A DNA stretch of 64,000 nt from NCBI RefSeq assembly GCF_019048265.1, contig NZ_CP077311.1, forward strand, positions 3,667,001 through 3,731,000, read 5' to 3'. The notes beneath the pieces were generated by a model. The model did no database searches, was not told the DNA's origin, and was given only the letters and a program-made list of their open reading frames with translations. This stretch comes from Aeromonas sp. FDAARGOS 1405 (GTDB taxonomy: Bacteria > Pseudomonadota > Gammaproteobacteria > Enterobacterales > Aeromonadaceae). Within the stretch, counting starts at the first letter, position 1, and the number at the start of each line of letters is the position of its first letter. A program made the translations under genes and the position numbers. Positions 19,759-29,564 of this stretch are shown in pieces.

Positions 19759-21254
19759 AATAATGTAGAGAACTCAACCAAATCCATATAGTCAGATTTT
19801 GCTTTTCCTGCGTCATAAATTGCACACTTGAAATATGTTTCATCACAATCAGGTTGATTACCGCCATGTACATAGCGTCCAGATATTGTGCTTCCATCTT
19901 TCATGGAAAAATATTCCTTTGCAACTGATTCATTTCCCTGCAAAGCTAAATCAACATGCTTTAAATATTCTAAAAGTCCATCACATGTAAATTTAATCAA
20001 GCGGCCTTTATGCGAGCTTTCAAAGCCATAAAAAATCACTGATATTTTGTCAGACTTTGACAACCAACTGATCTTATCAGCTCGTTTATGCTCTGGCGTC
20101 ATTTTGTTGGGAGAGAACACCAAACTAGTATTTTTTATACTGATATATGTATCATTGTCAAACTCATGTGCCATCAATATTGCTGACACATACAAAATGT
20201 CAATCTTCCAACTACTGACACTACTAATTGTTGCAACCAATCTATCTAAAAACAATTCCACTTCCCTTGCTGGTAAAGAAAAGGAAGATACAACATAGGA
20301 TAAAATTTTTGTCAGGTCATCAATGTCGGATAAGTGCTGGATTGCTTTTTCTTTAAAAAGTTCAAAACTATTTAATAGTATTGGTTTCATAAACTTTTCA
20401 ATAGGCATTTGCTTTAAATGAAAGCGCCTTTTAAAAAACCTTCTCAAATAAGCTTTTGCATCAAACCCATCCCCATAAATTACTTTGATAGCATGCTGCA
20501 ACTGCTCGGTATCTGTTGCCAACACAAATACCACCCTGGGAATATCAAAAATATGCTTGATAGTCTCCAGCATTTCCACAGCATAGGAAGGACGACAGCG
20601 ATCCAGCTCATCAATCAGAATAAAGGCGGGATAATCCAATCGACCTTGGCCATCCAATTGGTCTAAGTTTGCTGAAACCGCAGCTTCAACCCATTGCCGA
20701 ATTTCTTGTTTAAGATACTGGATAGATTCATAACGCTCTTTGTGATTGCTGCAAAGTGTATCAACCAGCTTATCTGCGTCTTCGCCTTCCACAGAAAAAT
20801 CACCATCTTCAAGTCCAGCTTTTTTAATAGCAGACTTGAGCACCAATTTTCCGCCCAGCTTGAGCAAACCCAATAGCTTGGGCTTGATGCCATCAGGTAT
20901 GGAAACCTTATTTCCTGTTGCATCTTTCAATTGATCGATAATCGACGAAATCACCGTCAATAAGGGATCATCGGAAAAGTCCTGCTGCCAGGCATCGATA
21001 TAGACGGTGGGATAGTGCGCTTTCAGCTCCATATACCAGCGCTTGATAAACCAGGTTTTTCCCGCCCCCCACTCGGCATTAAGGTTGAGCACATAGTTGC
21101 GCTGCTTGCCTTCGGCGGCGAGGTAGTTGGTCAGAAACTCGGCATAGCGGGCACGTTCCAGCCGATCGGCACTCAAGATCTCTTCGCAACCCGCAATGGC
21201 CCCCGGCCCGTCCCACTGAACTGCGTCATTCCAATTAAACGGTGCCACTACCAT
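19752..21254 (-). CDS. KAP-family P-loop NTPase
   Basis: A 500-residue protein. Walker A is NAEWGAGKT (59-67) and Walker B is FILIDELDRCRPS (211-223), with a following ATDTEQLQHAI segment; this arrangement is typical of KAP NTPases. Members include the F-plasmid phage-exclusion protein PifA and eukaryotic Kidins220. No clear membrane helices are seen in the insertion where many KAP proteins carry them. I chose the ATG at 21254, which has GGAG nine bases upstream. The gene stands alone, and its 3' two thirds is much more AT-rich than its 5' end and its neighbours. A defence role is possible but unproven. Confidence 0.8.
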   Translation of the reverse strand: MVVAPFNWNDAVQWDGPGAIAGCEEILSADRLERARYAEFLTNYLAAEGKQRNYVLNLNAEWGAGKTWFIKRWYMELKAHYPTVYIDAWQQDFSDDPLLTVISSIIDQLKDATGNKVSIPDGIKPKLLGLLKLGGKLVLKSAIKKAGLEDGDFSVEGEDADKLVDTLCSNHKERYESIQYLKQEIRQWVEAAVSANLDQLDGQGRLDYPAFILIDELDRCRPSYAVEMLETIKHIFDIPRVVFVLATDTEQLQHAIKVIYGDGFDAKAYLRRFFKRRFHLKQMPIEKFMKPILLNSFELFKEKAIQHLSDIDDLTKILSYVVSSFSLPAREVELFLDRLVATISSVSSWKIDILYVSAILMAHEFDNDTYISIKNTSLVFSPNKMTPEHKRADKISWLSKSDKISVIFYGFESSHKGRLIKFTCDGLLEYLKHVDLALQGNESVAKEYFSMKDGSTISGRYVHGGNQPDCDETYFKCAIYDAGKAKSDYMDLVEFSTLLK

Positions 21255-21601
21255 CTCGTATCTCTCCATATTGCGTTGCTGGAGATGATATCAGGGACAC
21301 CGAGGAAATAGTTTGACTAAAGACCTGTTCGTTACCCTTTTTGCCACTCGGGGAGGTTTATTTAGCTGTTGTTCAACTTCTCTGTCGAGAGCCGATGATA
21401 CGGGGTCGATACATGGTGGCAAGCTATCTCAACAACCATGGACTCAACTGATTTCCTTTGATTTGCTAAGAGGTTACAACCATGTGACATAACGCAGAAC
21501 CTGCGGAAATAAATGAGAAATATGCCGTGAAGAGTGCTTAATTTAAAGCAGTTGATGCACGTTGGCCTCGTGTTCAGCCAACCCATCACAGCGACCCAAG
21601 G
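21255..21601. other. Intergenic region, no gene seen
   Basis: This 347-base divergent spacer lies between the KAP gene and the diguanylate cyclase gene. It must hold both promoters. I saw no convincing ORF, known riboswitch or strong inverted repeat. Confidence 0.5.
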
Positions 21602-22903
21602 ATGGCCAACTTCATGAAGGATGAACCCTTCTCCACCCGATTGCAGCACGAGCTGGATCACCTCAGATCCATCTTTAACGAGATGGGGGCTTACCTCTTT
21701 ACCAAGGATCTGGATGGCCGTTATATCTATGCCAATCAGGCTGTGCTGGATCTCTTTGGTTGTACCCTGGCCGAACTGCAAGGCAAGGATGATCGCGCCT
21801 TTTTTGACCTCGACTTCTCGGAAGATCTGAGACGAAATGATCGTCAGGTGCTGGAGCAGCAGGTCGCCATCGCCCGGGAGGAGATCAACTACCTCAAACC
21901 CACGGGAGAGAAACGGGTCTACTGGAGCGTGAAAAAGCCGATGTACGACCGGGATGGCACGCTGATCGGTCTGTGCGGCATCTCCACCGATATCACGGAA
22001 CACAAGCTGATTGAGGCCCGTATGGCCGAGCAGCATCAGTTGCTGGAGATCATCCTGGCCAACGTGGATGCCCATATCTATATGAAGGACAGCCAGCACC
22101 GCTTTCTCTACGTCAATCAGAAGGTGTGTGCCCTGCTCGGTTTACCCGCCGAACAGATCATCAACCGCAGCGATAATGAGCTGTTCTCCCCACACGGAGC
22201 AAACCAGCTGTGGCAGCTGGACAACCGGGTGTTCGAAACGGGTGAGCTGCAAGCCGGTGAAGAGTCACTGACCGATACCGAAGGCAAGCAACATTACTAC
22301 TGGTCTGTCAAAGTCCCCTTCAAGCTGGCTGATGGTACCCCCACCCTGATCGGTATCTCCTCCGATATCACCGAGCTGCACCAGCTCAAGGAACAACTGC
22401 AATATCAATCGGTTCGTGACAGCCTCTCCGGACTTTATAACCGCCGTTTCTTCTTCGAGGTGTGCGAAAAGAACCTGAGTATGAACATGCGCCACCAGCT
22501 CACCTCGGTGCTGATAGTGCTGGATGTGGATCAGTTCAAATGCATCAACGATCGCTACGGTCACCCGCTGGGCGATCAGGCGCTGATCCATCTGGGCAGG
22601 GTGATGCAATCGGTGCTGCGCAGCGAAGATGTGCTGGCCCGCATCGGCGGTGACGAGTTTGCCATCTTGCTGCCCAACACCACCCTCTCGGCCGCCGCAT
22701 CACTGGCCGAGCGACTGCGCCTGCAGGTGATGCAAAGCCCGCTTCCCCTGCCAGATGGAGATAAGCTGGTTATCACCATCAGCGCCGGGCTGGTGGAAAA
22801 TAGCAAGGGGGAGCAGATGGAGAGCCTCTACGCGCGCGCCGATCAGATGCTCTATCAGGCCAAACAGAGCGGCCGCAACTGCGTTGCCTGCAAGGCTCCC
22901 TAG
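21602..22903 (+). CDS. PAS-PAS-GGDEF diguanylate cyclase
   Basis: A soluble 433-residue protein expected to make cyclic di-GMP. Two PAS domains (about 20-135 and 150-260) each end in the PAC-like GI(S)xDITE motif. The GGDEF domain (about 270-430) has the intact signature GGDEF at 349-353, with DVDQFKCINDRYGHPLGD upstream. An RxxD inhibitory site (RSED, 340-343) lies exactly five residues before it, so product inhibition is likely. No membrane segment or EAL domain is seen. The start is uncertain: AAGG abuts the ATG at 21602, and an ATG at 21614 is better spaced. The PAS ligand is unknown. Confidence 0.92.
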   Translation: MANFMKDEPFSTRLQHELDHLRSIFNEMGAYLFTKDLDGRYIYANQAVLDLFGCTLAELQGKDDRAFFDLDFSEDLRRNDRQVLEQQVAIAREEINYLKPTGEKRVYWSVKKPMYDRDGTLIGLCGISTDITEHKLIEARMAEQHQLLEIILANVDAHIYMKDSQHRFLYVNQKVCALLGLPAEQIINRSDNELFSPHGANQLWQLDNRVFETGELQAGEESLTDTEGKQHYYWSVKVPFKLADGTPTLIGISSDITELHQLKEQLQYQSVRDSLSGLYNRRFFFEVCEKNLSMNMRHQLTSVLIVLDVDQFKCINDRYGHPLGDQALIHLGRVMQSVLRSEDVLARIGGDEFAILLPNTTLSAAASLAERLRLQVMQSPLPLPDGDKLVITISAGLVENSKGEQMESLYARADQMLYQAKQSGRNCVACKAP

Positions 22904-22978
22904 CCACACAATGGGAGGGCCCGCAGCCCTCTAGCTCCCTCCTATGAAAGTCTGTGCTGGCTCCTTACGAACAGGCCG

Positions 22979-24601
22979 CTACCCCAGCTGTTTGCGCAAC
23001 ACGAATTTTTGCACCTTGCCGGTCGAGGTTTTCGGCAGCGGGGTGAAGATGATGCGTTTAGGGGCCTTGAAGTGGGCCATCTGCTCCCGGCAAAAGGCGA
23101 TCAGCTCCGCCTGGGTGGTCTCTCGCCCCTCTTTCAATTTCACGAAGGCGCAGGGCACCTCCCCCCACTTTTCATCGGGCATGGCGATCACCGCCGCTTC
23201 GTCCACATCGGGATGGCGATAGAGCACATCTTCCACCTCCAGACTGGAGATATTCTCCCCGCCGGAGATGATGATGTCCTTGGATCTGTCCTTGATCTCC
23301 ACATAACCATCCGGGTGCCATACCGCCAGATCGCCACTGCGAAACCACCCCTCCGCCATCGCCTCGGCGCTGGCCGCCGGATTTTTGAGATAGCCCTTCA
23401 TCACCACATTACCGCGCAGCACTATCTCCCCCATGGTTTTGCCATCTTTGGCCACCGGCTCGCCAGTGACCGGATTGATAACCCGCATCTCCCCCTGCAG
23501 AGGCGACGCAACACCCTGCCGTGCCTTGAGGCGGGAGAGCGCCGTGGCATCCTGCCCCTGCCAGCGTCTTTGCGGCTCGCACAACACGCAGGGGCCATAG
23601 GTTTCGGTGAGGCCATAGACGTGGGTCACGGCGATCCCCATCGCCTCCATCCCGGCGATCACGGTGGCGGGGGGCGCAGCGCCGGCGGTCATCACCTTGA
23701 TGGGGAGATCCAGCCCCTGCTTGAGCGCCGGGCCGGCATTGTTGAGCATATTGAGCACGATGGGCGCTGCGCAAAAGTGACTCACCTTGTGCTCGTGCAG
23801 CGCCTCATAAATGGCGGCCGCCTGCACATGACGCAGACAGACGCTAACCCCGGCGGTGGCAGCCAGCGTCCAGGGGAAGCACCAGCCGTTGCAGTGAAAC
23901 ATCGGCAAGGTCCAGAGATAGACGGGGTGTTTGGGCAGCTCCCAGGAGAGCACGTTGTTGATGGCGTTGAGGTGGGCGCCGCGATGGTGATAGACCACGC
24001 CCTTGGGGTTGCCGGTGGTGCCGGAGGTGTAGTTAAGGGAGATCGCCTTCCACTCATCTTGTGGCAGCCAGCCGGGCTCATCGCCGTTACCAGTGGCAAT
24101 AAAGGCCTCATAGGTCAGTTCACTGACAAGCGCCCCCTCCCGGTAGAGGGGATCGTCGATGGCGATGACCAGCGGTTGGCGCTCCAGCAGATCCAATGCC
24201 TTGCGCACCACGGCGCCGAACTCCCTGTCCACCAGCACCACCTTGCTCTGGGCATGCTGGAAGATAAAGGCCATCGACTCGGCATCGAGCCGGGTATTGA
24301 TGGTGTTGAGCACGGCGCCGCTCATGGGCACCCCGAAGTGTGCTTCAAACATCGCCGGGATATTGGGCGCAACGATGGAGACGGTATCCCCCTCCCCGAT
24401 ACCGCTGAGCCGCAGGGCCGAGGCCAGCAGGCGGCAACGGCGGGCGGTCTCGCCCCAGCTCTGGCGCAGCGGGCCGTGGATCAGCGCCGGATAGTCGGGA
24501 TAGACCCGCTCCGCCCGCCCCAAAAAGCTGATGGGGGTCAGGGCCTCAAAATTGGCGGCAGTTTTGGCAAGGTCGCGCTCATAGATGTTCTGCACTGTCA
24601 T
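22979..24601 (-). CDS. AMP-dependent acyl-CoA synthetase
   Basis: A 540-residue adenylate-forming ligase. The ATP motif is LNYTSGTTGNPKGV, followed by YGLTETYGPCV and the SGDLAVWHPDGYVEIKDRSKDIIISGGENIS signature region; the catalytic Lys is in KTSTGKVQK. It differs clearly from the FadD in this window and looks like the short/medium-chain or methylmercaptopropionate-type (DmdB-like) ligases. The exact acid substrate cannot be set. AAGGA lies just upstream of the start. It is transcribed towards the diguanylate cyclase gene. Confidence 0.88.
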   Translation of the reverse strand: MTVQNIYERDLAKTAANFEALTPISFLGRAERVYPDYPALIHGPLRQSWGETARRCRLLASALRLSGIGEGDTVSIVAPNIPAMFEAHFGVPMSGAVLNTINTRLDAESMAFIFQHAQSKVVLVDREFGAVVRKALDLLERQPLVIAIDDPLYREGALVSELTYEAFIATGNGDEPGWLPQDEWKAISLNYTSGTTGNPKGVVYHHRGAHLNAINNVLSWELPKHPVYLWTLPMFHCNGWCFPWTLAATAGVSVCLRHVQAAAIYEALHEHKVSHFCAAPIVLNMLNNAGPALKQGLDLPIKVMTAGAAPPATVIAGMEAMGIAVTHVYGLTETYGPCVLCEPQRRWQGQDATALSRLKARQGVASPLQGEMRVINPVTGEPVAKDGKTMGEIVLRGNVVMKGYLKNPAASAEAMAEGWFRSGDLAVWHPDGYVEIKDRSKDIIISGGENISSLEVEDVLYRHPDVDEAAVIAMPDEKWGEVPCAFVKLKEGRETTQAELIAFCREQMAHFKAPKRIIFTPLPKTSTGKVQKFVLRKQLG

Positions 24602-25268
24602 CGGGTTCCTTCCTCACAAGTGGCACAAAACGGGCTATTTCGGGATCAATCAGAGATCAGCAAGCGACATGGGCATCCTGCCCGTCACTGGTCTCTTATG
24701 GGGATGACAGCCTAACAGTGAGCCTGCGGCGGCAGGTATTAGCAAAACGTCTTAGACAGGGGCAGCCTGCTGCCAACAGAGGCCCCCTGTTTTCGTTGCA
24801 AAAAAATATTTCATTACGGGAAAGCGTGCCATTTTTTTCACAGGCTGTTTTTGGCGAATAACGAAAGATGACGATAATGGAATATTATTCCGTCAAAACT
24901 GCTTTATATGTCATTTCATTCATCTCGGCACGCACTATTTTCATGACCTTTATTTAAGGTAAACCGCATAAAACGAAAGCCGAAATAGTTATTGCATAAT
25001 AACTTTTATTTCATATCAGCTGTTAAATCCATGGAAAATAAATTTTGTGAGCCATCCCATAAAGCGAGCATGGCACCATGTTCATTCAGCCACACACGGG
25101 TTACGGTTACAACGTGAAACAATCTACCGGATGTTCAATATCAGGCCAGATTTCTCGCCAATCACTACGCAATCCACAGTGAGTTTGCGTACCTTGGATG
25201 TATGACGCAGAAACCCTATCGACCCGATATTCCGCCGAGCCCAAACCTGCTTTATCAAGGAGCATTTT
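24602..25268. other. Long AT-rich intergenic region upstream of the YfcC-family gene
   Basis: This 667-base divergent spacer contains no convincing gene. The central part (about 24780-25010) is strongly AT-rich with several TTATT/AATAA stretches, which fits promoters or nucleoid-protein binding. I could not assign a specific regulator site. Confidence 0.5.
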
Positions 25269-26795
25269 ATGTGTGCCGTGCCGAATACCACACCACGCAG
25301 ACAATTCCCTACTGCATTTACCATTCTGTTTCTTATTATGTTACTGGCCATTGCACTGACCTGGATAATTCCGGCGGGCGCCTATGCCAAGCTCTCTTAT
25401 AATCCAGCCAGTGAAAGTCTGATGGTCAATAGCCCACAGGGGGAAATAAGCCGACTTCCCGCAACCCAGGATGCCCTGGCAAAACTCAATATCAATATTG
25501 CGGTGGAGCAATTTACCAACGGCACCATCCGCAAGCCCATTGCCATTCCCGGCACCTATGCCCGATTGGAGCAAGCGCCCAAGGGGTTCGGTGACGTGGC
25601 GGTCAGCATGGTCAAGGGCACCATAGAGGGGGCGGATATCATTGTCTTCATCCTGGTACTGGGGGGACTGATCGGCGTCATCAACAAGACCGGCGCCTTC
25701 AATGCCGGGCTGGTCGCCCTCTCGCGCAAGACCCGGGGCAATGAGTTCCTGTTTGTGGCGCTGGTCTGCTTTGTGATGGCGTTGGGGGGCACCACCTGTG
25801 GGCTGGAAGAAGAGGCTGTCGCCTTCTACCCCATACTGGTGCCCATCTTTCTGGCGCTCGGCTATGACTCCATCGTCTGCGTAGGGGCCATCTTCCTCGC
25901 CGCCTCCATGGGAACCACCTTCTCCACCATCAATCCCTTCTCGGTGGTGATCGCCTCCAATGCCGCCGGCATTCCCTTTACCGAGGGGCTGATCTTTCGC
26001 GCCATTGGCTGTCTGGTGGGCACCCTGGTGGTGATCGGTTATCTCTACTGGTACTGCAAGAAGATCAAGGCCAACCCTGCCTTCTCCTACACCTATGAGG
26101 ACAGAGAGAGCTTTCGCGCCCGTTTTCTCAAAGAGGGCTCTATGGACGAAGGGGTGCCCTTCACCCTGCGCCGCAAGATCATTCTGACCCTGTTTATCCT
26201 CGCCTTCCCGCTGATGGTGTGGGGCGTCTCCATGGCCGGTTGGTGGTTTCCGCAGATGGCAGCCTCCTTCCTGACCATCGCCATCATCATCATTTTTATC
26301 TCGGGTCTCAAAGAGAAAGAGGCAGTCGAGGCCTTCACTCAGGGGGCGTCGGAGCTGGTGGCGGTCTCCCTCATCATCGGGCTGGCACGGGGGGTCAATC
26401 TGGTGCTGGATCAGGGGATGATCTCGGACACCATTCTGGCCTACGCCTCCGATCTGGTCTCCGGCATGCACGGCGCCGTGTTCGCGGTGGCGCAGATGCT
26501 GGTGTTCACCCTGCTGGGGCTGGTGGTGCCCTCCTCCTCCGGGCTCGCAGTGCTCTCCATGCCCATCATGGCGCCGCTGGCAGATACCGTGATGATCCCC
26601 CGCTATATCGTGGTGTCGGCCTACAACTGGGGCCAATACGCCATGCTGTTCCTGGCCCCCACCGGACTGGTGCTGGTCACCCTGCAGATGCTCGGCATCC
26701 AGTTCAACAAGTGGGTCAAGTTCGTGCTGCCCATGGTGGGCTTTGTGCTGGGATTTGGCGCCCTGATGCTGGTGGCGCAAGTGATGTTGGCCTGA
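25269..26795 (+). CDS. YfcC family carrier (putative basic amino acid antiporter)
   Basis: A 508-residue inner-membrane protein with about twelve hydrophobic segments. It belongs to the YfcC/ArcD-like part of the C4-dicarboxylate anaerobic carrier group. Conserved stretches include GGLIGVINKTGAF, GGTTCGLEEEAVAFYP, FSTINPFS and a later VVPSSSGLAVLSMPIM that repeats the first-half logic. Some relatives exchange arginine and ornithine; the substrate here is not shown. AAGGAG lies six bases before the ATG. A terminator follows, so it is monocistronic. Confidence 0.85.
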   Translation: MCAVPNTTPRRQFPTAFTILFLIMLLAIALTWIIPAGAYAKLSYNPASESLMVNSPQGEISRLPATQDALAKLNINIAVEQFTNGTIRKPIAIPGTYARLEQAPKGFGDVAVSMVKGTIEGADIIVFILVLGGLIGVINKTGAFNAGLVALSRKTRGNEFLFVALVCFVMALGGTTCGLEEEAVAFYPILVPIFLALGYDSIVCVGAIFLAASMGTTFSTINPFSVVIASNAAGIPFTEGLIFRAIGCLVGTLVVIGYLYWYCKKIKANPAFSYTYEDRESFRARFLKEGSMDEGVPFTLRRKIILTLFILAFPLMVWGVSMAGWWFPQMAASFLTIAIIIIFISGLKEKEAVEAFTQGASELVAVSLIIGLARGVNLVLDQGMISDTILAYASDLVSGMHGAVFAVAQMLVFTLLGLVVPSSSGLAVLSMPIMAPLADTVMIPRYIVVSAYNWGQYAMLFLAPTGLVLVTLQMLGIQFNKWVKFVLPMVGFVLGFGALMLVAQVMLA

Positions 26796-26818
26796 TGGGC
26801 CTGTGATACATGAGTGAC

Positions 26819-26850
26819 AACACCCCGTGCCTGGCGCGGGGTGTTCTTTT
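26819..26850. terminator. Terminator shared by the YfcC-family gene and a convergent small gene
   Basis: A stem of AACACCCCG/CGGGGTGTT with an inner extension is followed by CTTTT on the plus strand and TTGTCA on the minus strand. It is strong for the plus-strand gene. Confidence 0.8.
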
Positions 26851-26857
26851 GCCAACC

Positions 26858-27046
26858 TTAGTGGCGCATCCTCCCCTGCTGGCGGAAGCAGTAGAGTTTA
26901 AGGCTGATATCGGCGATATCGGCGGGAAGCTCCTCTCCCTGCTCGGCCAGGGGTCGGTAGAGGGATGAGAGCAGACGTTCGGCCTGCTGCACCGTGATGA
27001 TGTTGGCCTGGATGGCCGGGGTGATCCAGCTGGGTAACATTGACAT
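26858..27046 (-). CDS. Small conserved-looking hypothetical protein
   Basis: A 62-residue protein, unrecognised. The ATG at 27046 is preceded by GAGGGGGAG, a strong ribosome site. The sequence looks like two or three amphipathic helices (ITPAIQANIITVQQAERLLSS and ADIADISLKLYCF) and carries one Cys. It is convergent with the YfcC-family gene. Confidence 0.55.
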   Translation of the reverse strand: MSMLPSWITPAIQANIITVQQAERLLSSLYRPLAEQGEELPADIADISLKLYCFRQQGRMRH

Positions 27047-27549
27047 ATCTCCCCCTCGTTGATCCGGTGATCTCGGGTGAACCTCTTTATTTCAGGTCTT
27101 ACGCGGTTGTCTGCCGACCCGCTCACCCTCTGCTTCACCCAATCAAAGCAAAATGCTTGCCGTGATCTCTTATCGGCCAACATCTGATGGGGCTGGAGCC
27201 ATTTATCAACCACTTGCGTGGCCATCTCAACGAACAGCTCGCCCGTTCAAGACCTCTCCCTTGACCTGCCCCCGTCAACGCCTTGCCACTCTGGCTTACG
27301 GCTCGCCGCCCGCCTTGCAAATTGCGACTCGAATTGCGCCTTATCACACAAGTAAAGCCCGCCATGCGCCGGAAACTGGTCACTTTTAGTCCGTTGTCGC
27401 CAAAGCCAGACACTTTTTCATGGTGGCTGTTTTTTGACCTTGCCAGCGCCTGTCGCAAGCCCATCCCCCTCGCCTTGTCCGGCCAGCCGGTTGTGACAAG
27501 ATGACGCCAGATTGGAACAGCCCGTATGGGTATGCAGGAGAACAACAAG
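27047..27549. other. Intergenic region, no gene supported
   Basis: This 503-base spacer lies upstream of ycfJ and of the small divergent gene. A 25-codon reading frame from about 27186 (starting MGLEPFINHLRG) has no ribosome site and is not called. Nothing else is recognised. Confidence 0.4.
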
Positions 27550-28089
27550 ATGAACAGATCCATGATGGCAGGTATCGGTATTGGCATCGCCTCGGCCCTG
27601 GCGCTCTCGGCCGCGGCCAGCGGCTCCCTCTTTACACCCCAGCCCACCTTTGCCGAGGTGATCGCCAGCAAGCCGATCACCGAGAGCATCAAGACCCCGC
27701 GTCAGGAGTGTCGCAACGTCACCGTGACTCACCGCAAGCCGGTACAGGATGAGCACAAGATCCTCGGCACCGTGGTGGGCGCGGCGCTGGGGGGCGTGGT
27801 CGGCCACCAGTTTGGCGGCGGCAGCGGCAAGAAGGTGGCCACCGCTGCCGGAGCGGTCGCGGGGGGTTATGCCGGTAATCAGGTACAGGGCAATATGCAG
27901 GCGGGGGATACCTACACCACCACCGAGCAGCGCTGCAAAACCGTGCAGGATACGAGCGTCAACACCATTGGTTATGACGTGACCTATCGCCTCGCAGGTC
28001 AGGAGGGGGTGATCCGCATGAAGCAAGCCCCCGGCGCCACCATTCCGGTCAAGGATGGCAAATTGGTGATCGATCAGCCAAAAGTGTGA
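27550..28089 (+). CDS. ycfJ: YcfJ-like glycine-zipper protein
   Basis: The 179-residue product is the same length as, and very similar to, E. coli YcfJ. An N-terminal hydrophobic segment (MMAGIGIGIASALALSAAAS) acts as an anchor or uncleaved signal. It is followed by PRQECRNVTVTHRKPVQDE, then a double glycine zipper (GTVVGAALGGVVGHQFGGG...AAGAVAGGYAGNQ) likely to insert in or associate with the outer membrane. Two conserved Cys residues (QECRN, EQRCK) may form a disulfide. AGGAG precedes the ATG. It is probably linked to envelope stress; the molecular role is unknown. Confidence 0.85.
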   Translation: MNRSMMAGIGIGIASALALSAAASGSLFTPQPTFAEVIASKPITESIKTPRQECRNVTVTHRKPVQDEHKILGTVVGAALGGVVGHQFGGGSGKKVATAAGAVAGGYAGNQVQGNMQAGDTYTTTEQRCKTVQDTSVNTIGYDVTYRLAGQEGVIRMKQAPGATIPVKDGKLVIDQPKV

Positions 28090-28111
28090 TCTCTCCTGGC
28101 CCCACTCAGCA

Positions 28112-28147
28112 GCAGGCCCGTCTCTTTCGAGACGGGCCTGTGTTTTT
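28112..28147 (+). terminator. Rho-independent terminator after ycfJ
   Basis: The stem AGGCCCGTCTC/GAGACGGGCCT with a TTTC loop is followed by GTGTTTTT. Confidence 0.9.
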
Positions 28148-28203
28148 GGGCGGCTTGTTTCCTTTTTCAAACAACAGCACTCAGGGTAATTACGCCCAGT
28201 CAG

Positions 28204-28689
28204 TTACCCCTTGCAGCACTTTTTCACCGCCCGCACCACGTTCTGATAGCCGGTGCAGCGGCAGAGGTTGCCCGACAGCCCGCGGCGGATCTCCGCATCG
28301 GTCAGCGGACGGCGTTCGGTCTTGTCGAGCAATGCCGCGCTCGCCATCACGAGGCCCGGGGTACAAAAACCGCACTGCACCGCCCCCTCGTCGATAAAGG
28401 CCTGCTGCACGTCGGAGAGCTCGTTACCTTTGCGTTCCCCCTCCACGGTACGAATGGATTTGCCATCGGCCCACACCGCCAGATAGAGGCAACTGTCGAT
28501 AGCGGTGCCATTCACCCGCACGGTACAGGCGCCGCACTCACCGACACAGCACCCCTCTTTCACACTGATCAGCCCCTGCCCGCGCAGGAAGTGGAGCAGC
28601 GACATGGTGGGCGGCACTGCATAGGAGTAAGGCTTGCCGTTGATCTCGCACTGGATCTCCACGGCGGGACAGCTTTGCGGTTGCATCAT
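28204..28689 (-). CDS. xdhC: Xanthine dehydrogenase, 2Fe-2S subunit
   Basis: The iron-sulfur subunit of a molybdenum hydroxylase, 161 residues. The plant-type 2Fe-2S ligands are Cys47/48, Cys52, Cys55 and Cys67 ([12 protein letters not shown] and SCLY). The second cluster ligands are Cys106, Cys109, Cys143 and Cys145 (QCGFCTPG and CRCTGYQ). It closely matches E. coli XdhC. The start overlaps the xdhB stop by four bases (ATGA). GGAGGG lies upstream. Confidence 0.95.
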   Translation of the reverse strand: MMQPQSCPAVEIQCEINGKPYSYAVPPTMSLLHFLRGQGLISVKEGCCVGECGACTVRVNGTAIDSCLYLAVWADGKSIRTVEGERKGNELSDVQQAFIDEGAVQCGFCTPGLVMASAALLDKTERRPLTDAEIRRGLSGNLCRCTGYQNVVRAVKKCCKG

Positions 28690-29564
28690 AGGATCTTCCC
28701 TCCGGCACGTTCGACTGCGCAGGCGACCACCCGCTGCGCCAGGGTTTTGATAAGGTGCAGGCGAAACTCCTTCTCTGCCCGCCAGGAGGATCGTGGCGCC
28801 ACATCGGCCACCACCGCCTCGGCAATCGCGGCCAGTGTGGCGCGAGTCAGCGGTTGCCCTTCGGCTGCCGCTTCCGCGTGAGGCGTGCGCACCGGGGTCG
28901 GGGCCGCCACCCCATAGGCCAGCCGCAGGCGCTTGAAGTGGCCATCCTCAATCTGGCAGTAGGCGGCGCAGCCGATGGTGGCGATATCCATGGCATCGCG
29001 CATGGCGTATTTGAAGTAGTGGGAGCCCACCTGGGGGTGCGAGTCCGGGGCAAAGTGGAATGCCACCAGAATTTCCGCCGGTTGCAGCGCAACCTTGCCT
29101 GGGCCGGTATGAAAACCGGCGATGGGGATGCGGCGTGTGCCGTTAGGACCAGCAATCTCAAGCTCGGCCTCCAGCGCGACGGTAGGCGCCGCCGAGTCAG
29201 CACTGGTGGCGCCGTTGCAAATATTGCCGCCATAGGTGGCGACGTTGCGGATCTGCGGGCCGGCGATGGTAGCGGCCGCCTCGGCCAACATTGGCAGGCG
29301 GCGCTGCACCAGTTCGTTTTCAATCAGCTCGGTAAAGGTGGTGCCGGAGCCGATACGGATCGATCCGTCCGGCAACTCGCTCACCCCTTTGAGTTCGGGC
29401 AAGTCGTGAATATCGACGATATGGCGATAGACGGCGTTGAGGTGATGAAGCTGGATCATCACATCGGTGCCACCGGCCAAGAGGCGCGCCTCGGGGTCGG
29501 CCTGGCGCAGGGCGACCGCCTCGGCCACGCTGTGCGCCTTGTAGTAACGGGCAATATCAAACAT
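28686..29564 (-). CDS. xdhB: Xanthine dehydrogenase, FAD-binding subunit
   Basis: The FAD subunit that passes electrons from the Fe-S centres to NAD or another acceptor. The 292-residue length equals E. coli XdhB. The FAD motifs [14 protein letters not shown] and [19 protein letters not shown] are present, and the CO-dehydrogenase-type C-terminal domain follows (about 180-285). The ATG at 29564 is chosen by homology and a GGGGAG site. Its start overlaps the end of xdhA by eight bases. Confidence 0.95.
   Translation of the reverse strand: MFDIARYYKAHSVAEAVALRQADPEARLLAGGTDVMIQLHHLNAVYRHIVDIHDLPELKGVSELPDGSIRIGSGTTFTELIENELVQRRLPMLAEAAATIAGPQIRNVATYGGNICNGATSADSAAPTVALEAELEIAGPNGTRRIPIAGFHTGPGKVALQPAEILVAFHFAPDSHPQVGSHYFKYAMRDAMDIATIGCAAYCQIEDGHFKRLRLAYGVAAPTPVRTPHAEAAAEGQPLTRATLAAIAEAVVADVAPRSSWRAEKEFRLHLIKTLAQRVVACAVERAGGKIL

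Noticed and set aside
24621-24636. TGGCACAAAACGGGCT as a sigma-54 promoter for the YfcC-family gene
   Set aside because: GG and GC are ten bases apart, but the -12 element is GGGC, not TTGC, and it lies almost 650 bases from the start codon.
27186-27269. Short frame starting MGLEPFINHLRG
   Set aside because: No Shine-Dalgarno, very short, no neighbouring context.
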